From an uncultured Oscillospiraceae bacterium (GTDB taxonomy: Bacteria; Bacillota; Clostridia; Oscillospirales; Acutalibacteraceae), in assembly GCA_902490145.1 (NCBI GenBank), contig CABUCT010000020.1, positions 1 to 13,599 on the forward strand: a DNA stretch of 13,599 nucleotides, read 5' to 3'. A program made the position numbers and the translations under genes. Shown in pieces: positions 1 through 8,104 of the stretch (positions are counted from its first letter, which is position 1; every line of letters starts with the position of its first letter). The notes under the pieces were generated by a model. The model was given only the letters and a program-made list of their open reading frames with translations. It ran no database searches and was not told where the DNA came from.

Positions 1-48
1 TGATTTTTAATTGTATTTTATCTTTATTTGAAAGGATGTTTTAATAAA

Positions 49-1137
49 ATGGCCAGAACCAGCAAATCTAATTCAAAAGAGGATAACCGTAATGAGTTTT
101 TTGCGGCACTCACATTTATGGAAAGTGAAAAAGGAATCAGCCGTGAATATATTGCTGAGAAAATCAGTAATGCCATTGTTGTTTCGGTAAAAAAAGACTA
201 TGGTTCTAAAGACGTAGTATTTTGTAATATTGACTGTGAAAAAGAAATATTTGATGTTTTTGTCAGAAAAACTGTAGTAGATAAAATTCAAGATGAAGAT
301 GTGGAAATTCTTCTTGAAGATGCAAAGAAGATTAATAAATCTGCTATGATCGGAGAAACGGTTGATATTCCGCTTGACACAAGAAAATTCGGAAGAATTG
401 CTGCTCAAACCGCAAAGCATGTTATTAGGCAGGGAATCCGTGATGCAGAAAGAGGTCAGACATTGCAAGAGTTCCAAAGTAAAAATCAGGAGCTTGTTAC
501 AGCAGTGGTTCACTCTGTCGATCCTAAAACCGGTAATGCTACTGTCATAATCGGTAATAATGAGGCTATTCTTCCCAAAGCTGAACAGGTCCCGGATGAA
601 GTCCTTCATGAGGGAGATCATATAAAAATATTTGTTGTTGATGTAAGAGAAAGTGAAAAAGGGCCTAAAATAATGATTTCACGTACTCATTCAGGACTTG
701 TAAGACGTTTATTTGAAACTGAAGTTCCGGAAATATTTGATGGTATTATTGAGATTAAATCAATTTCCAGAGAAGCAGGATCCAGGACAAAGATCGCTGT
801 TTTTTCTAAAGATGATGATGTTGATCCAATTGGTGCATGTATTGGTCCGAGAGGTACCCGTGTTGCAAAAATAGTTGATGAACTTGATGGAGAAAAAATT
901 GATATTGTGCGTTATTCCGATGATCCGGTTCTATTTATAAGTGAAGCACTTTCTCCTGCAAAGGTATTATCGGTTGATGTGGAACAAGATGGTTCAAAAT
1001 CTTGCCATGTTACTGTTCCCGATGCACAGCTTTCTTTGGCGATTGGAAATAAAGGTCAAAATGCCCGCCTTGCCGCAAAGCTTACAGGATGGAAAATTGA
1101 CATCAGACCCGAAAGCGGTTTTTATGGCGAAGAATAA
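49..1137 (+). CDS. nusA: Transcription termination/antitermination factor NusA
   Basis: NusA binds RNA polymerase and nascent RNA, and modulates pausing, termination and antitermination. The 362-residue product has the family layout: an N-terminal polymerase-binding domain (about residues 10-125), an S1 domain (about 130-200), and two KH domains. The first KH carries the loop IGPRGTRV and the second IGNKGQNARLA; both GxxG loops are intact. It ends shortly after KH2 and has no C-terminal acidic repeats, as is usual in Firmicutes. I chose the ATG at 49 over the in-frame TTG at 28, because an AAAGGA ribosome site (31-36) precedes 49 and nothing comparable precedes 28. The site is about 12 nt away, rather far. 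About 12 polar residues come before the usual NusA start region. It is the first gene seen here; rimP would normally lie just upstream, and the TGA at 1-3 could be its stop, but this cannot be shown. Confidence 0.97.
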   Translation: MARTSKSNSKEDNRNEFFAALTFMESEKGISREYIAEKISNAIVVSVKKDYGSKDVVFCNIDCEKEIFDVFVRKTVVDKIQDEDVEILLEDAKKINKSAMIGETVDIPLDTRKFGRIAAQTAKHVIRQGIRDAERGQTLQEFQSKNQELVTAVVHSVDPKTGNATVIIGNNEAILPKAEQVPDEVLHEGDHIKIFVVDVRESEKGPKIMISRTHSGLVRRLFETEVPEIFDGIIEIKSISREAGSRTKIAVFSKDDDVDPIGACIGPRGTRVAKIVDELDGEKIDIVRYSDDPVLFISEALSPAKVLSVDVEQDGSKSCHVTVPDAQLSLAIGNKGQNARLAAKLTGWKIDIRPESGFYGEE

Positions 1138-1162
1138 TATCTAATTAAGGGAGCGTACTGTT

Positions 1163-1435
1163 TTGTCCGAAAAAAAGATTATGCCAATGCGAAAATGCAG
1201 TGGATGTGGAGAAATGAAAAGTAAAAAACAACTTATCAGGATTGTTAAAACTCCGCAGGGAGAAATTAAGCTTGATCAGTCTTATAAAACAGACGGACGA
1301 GGAGCTTATGTCTGCAATAACAGGTCTTGTCTTGAAAAAACCAAAAAATCAAGGCGGATGGAACGGTCGTTTGGTATGAAAATACCTGAAGATATTTATA
1401 CAGCTTTGGAGGAGGTCATTTCGGAAAATGAATGA
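1163..1435 (+). CDS. rnpM: RNase P modulator RnpM (YlxR family)
   Basis: A 90-residue YlxR-family RNA-binding protein. In Bacillus subtilis the family member is named RnpM and binds the RNase P RNA, modulating its activity. The family signature is clear: MRKCSGCGEMKSKKQLIRIV near the N-terminus, then DGRGAYVC and a further CLEK segment. The start is a TTG at 1163 with AAGGGAG at 1147-1153, 9 nt upstream; an internal ATG would remove conserved sequence margin. It sits 25 nt after nusA and its stop overlaps ylxQ by 8 nt, the conserved nusA-ylxR-ylxQ-infB arrangement. The identification is secure; the RNase P role is transferred from the Bacillus homologue. Confidence 0.94.
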   Translation: MSEKKIMPMRKCSGCGEMKSKKQLIRIVKTPQGEIKLDQSYKTDGRGAYVCNNRSCLEKTKKSRRMERSFGMKIPEDIYTALEEVISENE

Positions 1436-1745
1436 TAAAATTCTCGGCCTTTTGGGACTTGCCAGAAGAGCCGGACGGCTTCAAATAGGATTTGAAGCAT
1501 CAGCCGAGGCTGTGGAAAAAGGAAAATCTAAACTTCTAATTTTGGCTTCAGATACTGCACAAAGGACCGAAAAGGAACTGAGATTTCTTTCAAGGGATAA
1601 AGAGATTGACATTATAAGAATAGAAAACACGAAAGCCGAACTTTCTAAAGCAGTCGGCACATCAGTGGGTGCTTTGGCGGTATGTGATGAAAACTTTGCC
1701 GAAAGAGTAAAAGAACTGTGCGTACAAGGAGGAAATAATATATGA
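1428..1745 (+). CDS. ylxQ: YlxQ, ribosomal protein L7Ae-like RNA-binding protein
   Basis: A 105-residue member of the L7Ae/L30e/S12e/Gadd45 family, whose members bind kink-turn RNAs. The family start KILGLLGLARRAGRLQIG is visible, followed by LLILASDTAQRTEKEL and a C-terminal half with GTSVGALAVCDENFA, all typical of Firmicute YlxQ. Its ATG lies 8 nt inside the end of rnpM, and its TGA overlaps the infB ATG (ATGA at 1742-1745), suggesting translational coupling. A strong GGAGGAGGT stretch at 1408-1416 lies upstream at a rather long distance (about 12 nt). The cellular target is unknown, so only the fold and its RNA-binding character can be claimed. Confidence 0.92.
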   Translation: MNDKILGLLGLARRAGRLQIGFEASAEAVEKGKSKLLILASDTAQRTEKELRFLSRDKEIDIIRIENTKAELSKAVGTSVGALAVCDENFAERVKELCVQGGNNI

Positions 1746-4155
1746 TGATAAAATACCGTGTTCATGAGGTTGCAAAAGATTTTGGTGACGCAAATAATAA
1801 AAATGTTATTGATTTGCTTCAAAAATACACAGGCGAAACAAAGAAACATATGACTGCACTCACCGAGGAAGAACTTAATCTTGTCTTTGAATACTATACT
1901 CAGAATAATAGCGTTGAAAATTTTGATGAGTACTTTAAACAGGGAGAAGATGCAAGAAAACAGCGAGAGGAAGAAAAAAATAAGAAAAAAGCTGAAAAGC
2001 TTGCACAGCAAGAGGCAATCGCTCAAATGCTTAAGTCAGCAAAGGAAGGGGAAAACGCGGACAAAAAGAGTGTTCCAAAGGATAAAGAAAATAAAAAATC
2101 AGATAAAACCGAAAAAACTGTTAATAACACTCAGCCAAAACAGCCTAAAAAAGATAAGCCTGCAGGTCAGCAACCAAACAGGGGACCGGGTACAATCCGT
2201 CATGTCGATACAAGAGGCTCTCATGTCGAGCTTGATAAATATAACGAAAAATATACAAATCTTGCACCCGACCGTGCCGTTCGTGATACTTCCAGCAACA
2301 AACAGAAAATTAACCAAAGATCAAAGGATTATCGTCGTGCAAAACAGCGTACAAAGGTCGAGACCGAGGCTGATAAACTTCGCAGAATTCAGCTTGAACG
2401 AATAAAGAAAACTCCAATCAAAGTGACTATCGGTGAAGAAATATCAGTAAGCGAACTTGCAATGCGTATGAAAAAAACCGCTGCTGAAGTTATTAAACAA
2501 CTTATGAAGCTTGGCGTAATGGCTTCTGTAAACGAAATAATTGATTATGATACTGCTGCTATTGTTGCAACCGAAATGGGTGCAGTTGTTGAAAAAGAAG
2601 TTGTGGTAACTATTGAGGATCGGATTATTGACGATACCGTTGATAAAGATGAAAACCTTAAACCAAGAGATCCGGTTGTTGTAGTAATGGGACACGTTGA
2701 CCATGGTAAAACATCACTTCTTGATGCAATCAGAAATACTAGTCTACTGAGGCAGGTGGTATTACTCAGCACATCGGTGCTTCAAGAGTAAAAGTCGGAG
2801 AAAGAGATATTACATTCCTTGATACTCCCGGACACGCGGCATTTACTTCGATGCGTGCTCGTGGTGCTATGGCAACCGATATTGCTATACTTGTGGTAGC
2901 GGCGGACGATGGTATAATGCCACAGACAATTGAGGCTATTAACCATGCAAAAGCTGCAAAGGTTCAAGTTATTGTTGCTGTTAACAAGATGGATAAACCG
3001 GGTGTTACAACCGATAAGATTTTGCAACAGCTGACCGAATATGAACTTATCCCCGAAGAATGGGGCGGAGATACAATATGTGTTCCCGTATCAGCTGTTA
3101 CAGGAATGAATATTGATAAACTTCTTGAGAATGTTATATTAGTTGCAGATATGCTTGAACTTAAAGCTAACCCTGACCGTGCTGCAAAAGGTACGGTTAT
3201 TGAAGCTCGCCTTGACAAGGGACGCGGTCCTGTAACTACTCTTCTTGTTCAAAACGGTACTCTTAGACAGGGAGATATCATAGTTGCAGGAACTGCTGTC
3301 GGTCGTGTAAGAGTAATGACAGATGACAAAGGTAATAAGGTGAAAGAAGCCGGACCGTCTGTCCCTGTGGAAATTACCGGTATGGATGAAGTCCCTGAAG
3401 CAGGAGATATTTTTGATGCAGTAAGCGATGAAAGACTTGCACGCGAACTTGTTGAACAAAGAAAGACAAAAGCCAAGGAAGAACAATTCAAATCCTTCAA
3501 AACCGTTACTCTTGACAATCTTTTTGATCAGCTTCAAGAGGGCGATATGAAGGAACTTAATATAATTGTAAAAGCTGATGTTCAGGGATCGGTTGAAGCT
3601 GTCCGTCAGTCGCTTGAAAAGCTTTCCAATGATGAAGTCAGAGTTAAGGTTATCCATGGAGGCGTTGGTGCAATAAGTGAATCTGATGTTATGCTTGCCA
3701 ATGCATCAAATGCAATTATTGTCGGATTTAATGTCCGTCCCGATCCTGTAGCACAGCTTAACGCTGAGCGTGATGGCGTTGATATGCGTATGTATCGTGT
3801 TATATATGATTGCATTGAAGAGATTGAGTCGGCAATGAAGGGTATGCTTGCACCAAAATTCCGTGAAGTTATTCAGGGAAGAATTGAAGTGCGTGCTGTA
3901 TATAAAATTTCTTCCGCGGGTACTATTGCAGGAAGTTATGTTTTAGACGGCAAAGTAACCAGAAACAGTCAGATTCGTGTTGTTCGAGATGGTATTGTTG
4001 TTTCTGAAGACAAGATTGATTCACTCAGAAGATTTAAAGACGATGTTAAAGAGGCAACTCAAGGGTATGAATGTGGTATTGGACTTGAAAAATTCTCGGA
4101 TATTAAAGAGGGCGATATTTTCGAAGCATTTATTATGGAAGAATATCGTGACTGA
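1742..4155 (+). pseudogene. infB: Translation initiation factor IF-2, reading frame interrupted
   Basis: IF-2 is the GTPase that places initiator tRNA on the 30S subunit and promotes subunit joining. Reading frame one (1742-2791) gives an IF2_N-type domain, a long Lys/Glu/Gln-rich linker (about residues 65-200), a second IF2_N domain, and the P-loop GHVDHGKT at residues 317-324. It then derails after AIRNT and stops at TAA 2789. The correct continuation, STEAGGITQHIGA, lies in another frame from 2743, with DTPGH at 2821, NKMD at 2983, SAVTG at 3091, and domains II to IV through the TGA at 4153. Restored, the protein would be about 806 residues, normal for Clostridia. The ATG at 1742 follows AAGGAGGA (1726-1733). 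An internal start at 2851 would lack the P-loop and could not work as a GTPase. Family assignment is certain; whether the break is real is not. Confidence 0.95.
2741..2748 (+). other. Frameshift site in infB (inferred 7-nt loss)
   Basis: In IF-2 proteins such as those of E. coli and B. subtilis, five residues separate the Thr after the helix following the P-loop from the Glu of EAGGITQHIGA. Here only 8 nt lie between the Thr codon (2738-2740) and the Glu codon GAG (2749-2751), where 15 are expected. That is a loss of 7 nt, or of one base plus two codons. A TAG at 2740-2742 in the downstream frame prevents that frame from being read from further upstream. Confidence 0.85.
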
Positions 4156-4187
4156 TTTTTCGTAAAATATTTGAGAAAATAAAAATG

Positions 4188-4193
4188 AGGTGA
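4188..4193 (+). promoter_or_regulatory. Ribosome binding site AGGTGA fixing the rbfA TTG start
   Basis: AGGTGA ends 6 nt before the TTG at 4200. No ATG or GTG in the rbfA frame lies nearby, so this site decides the non-ATG start. Confidence 0.75.
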
Positions 4194-4199
4194 CCGGAA

Positions 4200-4577
4200 T
4201 TGCCTTCACAAAGAATTAACAGAATTAACGAAGATGTTAAGCGTGAGCTTTCTGATATTTTCAGAGATCTCAAAGATCCGCGTATTTCTTCTCTGGTTTC
4301 TATAGTAAGAGTTGAGGTTTCAGGTGATCTTTCGTATGCAAAAGTATATGTAAGTGCTTTTGGCGGGGAAGAGGATATAAAAAACACGGTTAAGGGACTC
4401 AAATCTGCGACGGGATATATCCGTCACGAATTGTCCGAACGTTTGCATATTCGCAAAATACCTGAACTTAGATTTATTGCTGATAATTCTATTGCACATG
4501 GTGCAGATATTTCAAGAATACTTAAAGACATCGAGATTTCGGAACATGAAACCGATGAAGAGGAGAACAATGGATGA
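4200..4577 (+). CDS. rbfA: 30S ribosome-binding factor RbfA
   Basis: RbfA is a small KH-fold assembly factor that binds the 30S subunit near the 16S 5' helix during late maturation. The 125-residue product has the standard features: RINRINEDVKRELSDI at the start, DPRI at about 27-30, the central VEVSGDLSYAKVYVS strand pair, and the end motif with IRKIPELRFIADNSIAHG. Translation begins at TTG, supported by AGGTGA 6 nt upstream. It lies 44 nt after infB, the usual neighbour, and its last 8 nt overlap the start of nrnA. Length and motifs are complete. Confidence 0.95.
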   Translation: MPSQRINRINEDVKRELSDIFRDLKDPRISSLVSIVRVEVSGDLSYAKVYVSAFGGEEDIKNTVKGLKSATGYIRHELSERLHIRKIPELRFIADNSIAHGADISRILKDIEISEHETDEEENNG

Positions 4578-5514
4578 TATAAAGAAAGCTGCTGAACTTT
4601 TGGCGGCAAATGATGAATTTCATATTTTAATTCATGCTTACCCTGATGGGGATACAATTGGAAGTGGATTTGCACTTTGCAGTGCTCTCAGAAGTCTTGG
4701 AAAAAAGGCTAACGTAGTTTGTAAGCATGAAATACCGTCCTCATATTCTTATATAACAAAACATTATATTCCGCAGGAGTTTGAGCCTAAAACCTTTGTT
4801 GCAGTAGATGTTGCGGCACTTCACCTTCTTGGAGAAGGCGGAGAAGATTATAGCGGAAAGATACTTTTATGTATTGATCATCACGGAAGCAATCAACAAT
4901 ATGCAGAATATTCTTTAGTTGATCCGTCGGCAGCTGCAAACTGTGAAATAATTCTTCGGGTTATTAAAGAGCTTGGTGTGGAAATAGACAAGTATATTGC
5001 AGAATGTATATATACCGGAATATCCACTGATACCGGATGCTTCAAATATTCAAATACAACACCTGAAACTCACAGAATAGCTGCCGACATGATGGAGTTC
5101 GGAATTGATGAGGCTGAAATTAACCGTGTTATGTTTGACACAAAAAGCCGCAATCGATTTGAGATAGAACGGCTTATAATTGACACAATGGAATTTTGTT
5201 ATGACGGACGTGTGGCGATTATTGCTATCACAAATGATATGAAGCAAAAAACAGGAGCATGTGACGGAGATCTTGAGGGCATAACTTCATTACCAAGACA
5301 AGTTGAGGGTGTTATTGTCGGAGTAACATTGCGTGAAAAGAGCGATAACATATATAAAATTTCAATAAGAACACATGCTCCTGTTGATGCTGCTAAGCTT
5401 TGTGAAAAATTCGGCGGCGGTGGACATATGAGAGCTGCAGGATGTGCGATTGTAGGTACTCTTGATGAAGTTAAATCACGTATAAAAGAGGCTATAAGGG
5501 AGTTTTTAGACTAA
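4570..5514 (+). CDS. nrnA: Bifunctional oligoribonuclease/pAp phosphatase NrnA (DHH family)
   Basis: A 314-residue DHH/DHHA1 phosphoesterase. NrnA degrades short oligoribonucleotides and dephosphorylates 3'-phosphoadenosine 5'-phosphate in Firmicutes lacking Orn. The metal-binding motifs are all present: HAYPDGD at about 22-28, VDVA near 80, DHH at 103-105, and STDTGCFKYSNT near 152-163. The DHHA1 substrate motif FGGGGHMRAAG lies at about 281-291. The frame is open further upstream to 4477, but the ATG at 4570 is preferred: it has GAGGAG just upstream and gives the normal family length. It overlaps the rbfA stop by 8 nt and its TAA directly abuts the truB ATG, a common arrangement in Clostridia. 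Some relatives act on cyclic dinucleotides or linear pGpG, so the exact substrate is inferred. Confidence 0.92.
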   Translation: MDDIKKAAELLAANDEFHILIHAYPDGDTIGSGFALCSALRSLGKKANVVCKHEIPSSYSYITKHYIPQEFEPKTFVAVDVAALHLLGEGGEDYSGKILLCIDHHGSNQQYAEYSLVDPSAAANCEIILRVIKELGVEIDKYIAECIYTGISTDTGCFKYSNTTPETHRIAADMMEFGIDEAEINRVMFDTKSRNRFEIERLIIDTMEFCYDGRVAIIAITNDMKQKTGACDGDLEGITSLPRQVEGVIVGVTLREKSDNIYKISIRTHAPVDAAKLCEKFGGGGHMRAAGCAIVGTLDEVKSRIKEAIREFLD

Positions 5515-6390
5515 ATGGACGGAATAGTTCTTATTGATAAGCCAAAGAATTTCACCTCTTTTGATGTTGTTGCGGTTATGCGTGGGGTTCTTCACGAAAG
5601 AAAAATAGGTCACACAGGAACTCTTGATCCGATGGCGACCGGAGTTCTTCCGTTACTTGTGGGTAAGGCGACAAAACTTTGTGATATAATGCCGATAAAG
5701 GACAAGCGTTATATTGCGACCATAAAATTCGGCTTAACGACGGATACACTTGATATAACAGGGGAAATAACTAGTGAAACTGATTGCGATATATCAAGAG
5801 ACATTTTTGAAAAAGTCCTGCCTGAATTTGTGGGAAGTATACTGCAAAAACCTCCGATGTATTCTGCTGTTTGTAAAAATGGAGTTCGTCTTTATGACCT
5901 TGCAAGAAAAGGGATAGAGGTTGAACGAGAAAGCCGTAGGGTAACCGTTTATTTTGCAAATATTTTGAAACAAACGGACAAAAATGAGTTTGAAATAGAT
6001 GTTTCTTGTTCATCCGGTACATACATTCGATCGTTGTGCGATGACATTGGAAGAAAGCTTGGTTGTGGTGCGGTTCTTTCATCTTTGCGTCGTATTGAGG
6101 CTTGTGGATTTCCAATAGATGATTGTGTGACTTTGAATAAAGCAAAGGAAATGTCTGTTAAAGAACTTATAAAACCCATTTGGATTGCTGTTAAGGATTT
6201 TCCTTGCATACATGTAACACAGCCACAGGCCGTTCGATTTAGTCATGGAGGACAGCTGAGCCTTGATCGTTTGCATATAGGAAAAAATCTTAACGGAATT
6301 GTAAATGTCAAAAGTCCCGATAATAGTTTAATCGGATTAGGCAAAATCGACCGTGAGTCGGAATTTTTAAATATTAAATGCCTGTTTTGA
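5515..6390 (+). CDS. truB: tRNA pseudouridine(55) synthase TruB
   Basis: TruB converts U55 in the T-loop of tRNAs to pseudouridine. The 291-residue product begins MDGIVLIDKPKNFTSFDVV and carries the catalytic motif GHTGTLDPMATGVLP with Asp38 as nucleophile. Further family blocks follow: KRYIATIKFGLTTDT, PPMYSAVCKNGVRLYDLARK and CSSGTYIRSLCDDIG. A short C-terminal PUA-like domain closes the protein (about residues 225-291). Its ATG starts immediately after the nrnA TAA with no gap; the ribosome site AAGGGAG (5496-5502) lies inside nrnA. Residues and length are all in the family range. Confidence 0.96.
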   Translation: MDGIVLIDKPKNFTSFDVVAVMRGVLHERKIGHTGTLDPMATGVLPLLVGKATKLCDIMPIKDKRYIATIKFGLTTDTLDITGEITSETDCDISRDIFEKVLPEFVGSILQKPPMYSAVCKNGVRLYDLARKGIEVERESRRVTVYFANILKQTDKNEFEIDVSCSSGTYIRSLCDDIGRKLGCGAVLSSLRRIEACGFPIDDCVTLNKAKEMSVKELIKPIWIAVKDFPCIHVTQPQAVRFSHGGQLSLDRLHIGKNLNGIVNVKSPDNSLIGLGKIDRESEFLNIKCLF

Positions 6391-6402
6391 GGTAATATAA
6401 TC

Positions 6403-7308
6403 ATGAAATTCGTGGATAACATCGAGAAATTTCAAAAAAACAGACCTTTGTGTGTTGCTCTCGGTACATTTGACGGTGTACATAAGGGTCATAAGGCTGT
6501 GATTTCAGAAGCTGTTAACTCAGATATGCAATCAATGGTTTTTATAATAAATCGACCTGTAAATAGTTTTAAAACTTCTCCTATGATAACGACATCTCAA
6601 ATGCAGACCGAAGAAATAGAAAAACTTGGGGTGGATTATCTTATTAAAGTTGATTTTGAAGATATATGCAATTTGTCTCCTGAGGAATTTATTTCTGAAA
6701 TCTTATTTAAAACTTTGGGTGCAAAAAAAATTGTTTGTGGATTTAACTATCGGTTTGGAAAAGGAGCTTCGGGAGATACAAAACTCCTTGAAAAGCTATG
6801 TGAAAAATATGAGATGGCACTTACCGTTGTTCCGGCAGTTTTTAATGAGAATTTTGCAATTTCATCTTCCCGCATAAGAGATTGTATTGAATGCGGAAGA
6901 ATGAAAGACGCGGAAGATATGCTTGGAAGACCGTTTGGATTTAATTTTATGGTGGTTGACGGTGATCATTTAGGAAGAAAACTTGGGTTTCCGACAATAA
7001 ATCAGCCTTTTCCTGAAAAATTTATTATACCAAAATACGGAGTTTATGCTGCAACGGTTACTTTACAAGGCGAAAGATATTCAGCGGTATGTAATGTGGG
7101 TGAGCGGCCCACGGTCAGAAAGTCTCTTGTTCGGGCAGAAACATATATCATGGATTTTTCGGGAAATCTTTATGGACAAAATGTTCATATCAATCTTATA
7201 AAATTTCTTCGTCCTGAAAAGAAGTTTCCATCGCTGGACCAACTCAAAAAGGCTATTGCAAATGATGCAAAAACAGCCAAAGCTTTTATCGAAAATCTGG
7301 GTGAATAA
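6403..7308 (+). CDS. ribF: Bifunctional riboflavin kinase/FAD synthetase RibF
   Basis: RibF makes FMN from riboflavin and ATP, then FAD from FMN and ATP. The 301-residue product has both halves. The N-terminal nucleotidyltransferase shows GTFDGVHKGHKAVI at about 21-34, FNYRFGKGASGD, and the SSSRIRDCI block. The C-terminal flavokinase begins at GRPFGFNFMVVDG and has GRKLGFPTIN (residues 195-200 are GFPTIN, where most homologues have PTAN), then NVGERPTV, ETYIMDF and FLRPEKKF. The start is ATG 6403 with GAGGT at 6389-6393, which overlaps the truB stop. In Bacillus the next gene is rpsO; here it is proB, one base after the ribF stop. Confidence 0.95.
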   Translation: MKFVDNIEKFQKNRPLCVALGTFDGVHKGHKAVISEAVNSDMQSMVFIINRPVNSFKTSPMITTSQMQTEEIEKLGVDYLIKVDFEDICNLSPEEFISEILFKTLGAKKIVCGFNYRFGKGASGDTKLLEKLCEKYEMALTVVPAVFNENFAISSSRIRDCIECGRMKDAEDMLGRPFGFNFMVVDGDHLGRKLGFPTINQPFPEKFIIPKYGVYAATVTLQGERYSAVCNVGERPTVRKSLVRAETYIMDFSGNLYGQNVHINLIKFLRPEKKFPSLDQLKKAIANDAKTAKAFIENLGE

Positions 7309-7309
7309 A

Positions 7310-8104
7310 ATGTCAGATAAAAAGAGAATTGTTATAAAAATAGGAACATCCTCACTTACTTATGAAAATGGTAAAATAAATTTGGGGAAAATGGAACATT
7401 TGGTAAGGGTTGTTGCTGATCTTAAGAACAGCGGTATGGAAGTTATACTTGTTTCGTCTGCTGCTATTGCAGTGGGACAAAATCGTTTGGGACTTAAAGA
7501 TCGTCCCTCTGAGACAAGGGAAAAACAAGCGACTGCAGCTGTTGGTCAATGCGATCTAATGTCTACATACAGCCGTCTTTTCCATGAATATGGTTGGAAT
7601 GTTGCACAAATACTCTTAACAAGGGATTGTATTGATAATCAGCACAGAAGAGAAAATGCAGTAAATACTTTGGAGTGTTTGCTGGAAATGGGAGCACTTC
7701 CTATTGTTAATGAAAATGATACTGTTGCAATTGAAGAGATAGTGTTTGGTGATAACGACCGTCTTTCGGCAATTGTTGCAGATCTTTGTTCGGCTGATAT
7801 GCTTATAATACTTACCGATACAGACGGGCTTTATGACAGTGATCCGCATAAAAATCCAAGTGCAAAGCTTATAACCGAAGTGGATGAGATAAATGATAAT
7901 ATCTATGATATATCAGGAGGTGCCGGGACAAAACGTGGTACGGGCGGTATGTACACAAAAATTGAAGCGGCCGAATATGCAACTGAACGTGGAATAGACA
8001 CGGTTGTGATGTCCGGAAATGACACAATGAAAATTTACGATTTACTTAATGGTGAATCGGTGGGAACTTTTTTTAAATCAAAAAGGACTGATAGAAATGC
8101 TTGA
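7310..8104 (+). CDS. proB: Glutamate 5-kinase ProB (short form without PUA domain)
   Basis: ProB phosphorylates glutamate to gamma-glutamyl phosphate, the committed step of proline synthesis. The product has 264 residues and is only the amino acid kinase domain: IVIKIGTSSL near the start, EVILVSSAAIAVG, AVGQCDLM, PIVNENDTVA, FGDNDRLSAIVA, LTDTDGLYDSDP and the GTGGMYTKIEAA segment. The C-terminal PUA domain found in the 367-residue E. coli enzyme is absent, as in several Firmicute short forms. The frame extends upstream to 7256 inside ribF, but the ATG at 7310 fits the family start. No strong ribosome site precedes it, so translation probably depends on termination of ribF. It overlaps proA by 8 nt. 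Confidence 0.95.
   Translation: MSDKKRIVIKIGTSSLTYENGKINLGKMEHLVRVVADLKNSGMEVILVSSAAIAVGQNRLGLKDRPSETREKQATAAVGQCDLMSTYSRLFHEYGWNVAQILLTRDCIDNQHRRENAVNTLECLLEMGALPIVNENDTVAIEEIVFGDNDRLSAIVADLCSADMLIILTDTDGLYDSDPHKNPSAKLITEVDEINDNIYDISGGAGTKRGTGGMYTKIEAAEYATERGIDTVVMSGNDTMKIYDLLNGESVGTFFKSKRTDRNA

Noticed and set aside
73..621. Minus-strand open frame opposite nusA
   Set aside because: It is antisense to a well-supported conserved gene, rich in Phe/Ile/Asn as expected from the complement of AT-rich coding DNA, and has no recognisable motif.
1481..2026. Minus-strand 181-codon frame opposite ylxQ/infB
   Set aside because: Low-complexity Phe/Leu/Ile run is the complement of the Lys/Glu-rich IF-2 linker, and not a membrane protein.
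2735..2755. Programmed ribosomal frameshift in infB
   Set aside because: No X-XXY-YYZ slippery heptamer is visible at the junction, and the net loss relative to IF-2 homologues is about 7 nt, which a simple plus or minus one slip would not restore in sequence. Kept only as a minor alternative.
3139..3657. Minus-strand 172-codon frame opposite infB
   Set aside because: Antisense shadow of the conserved IF-2 domains; no motif and no ribosome site of note.
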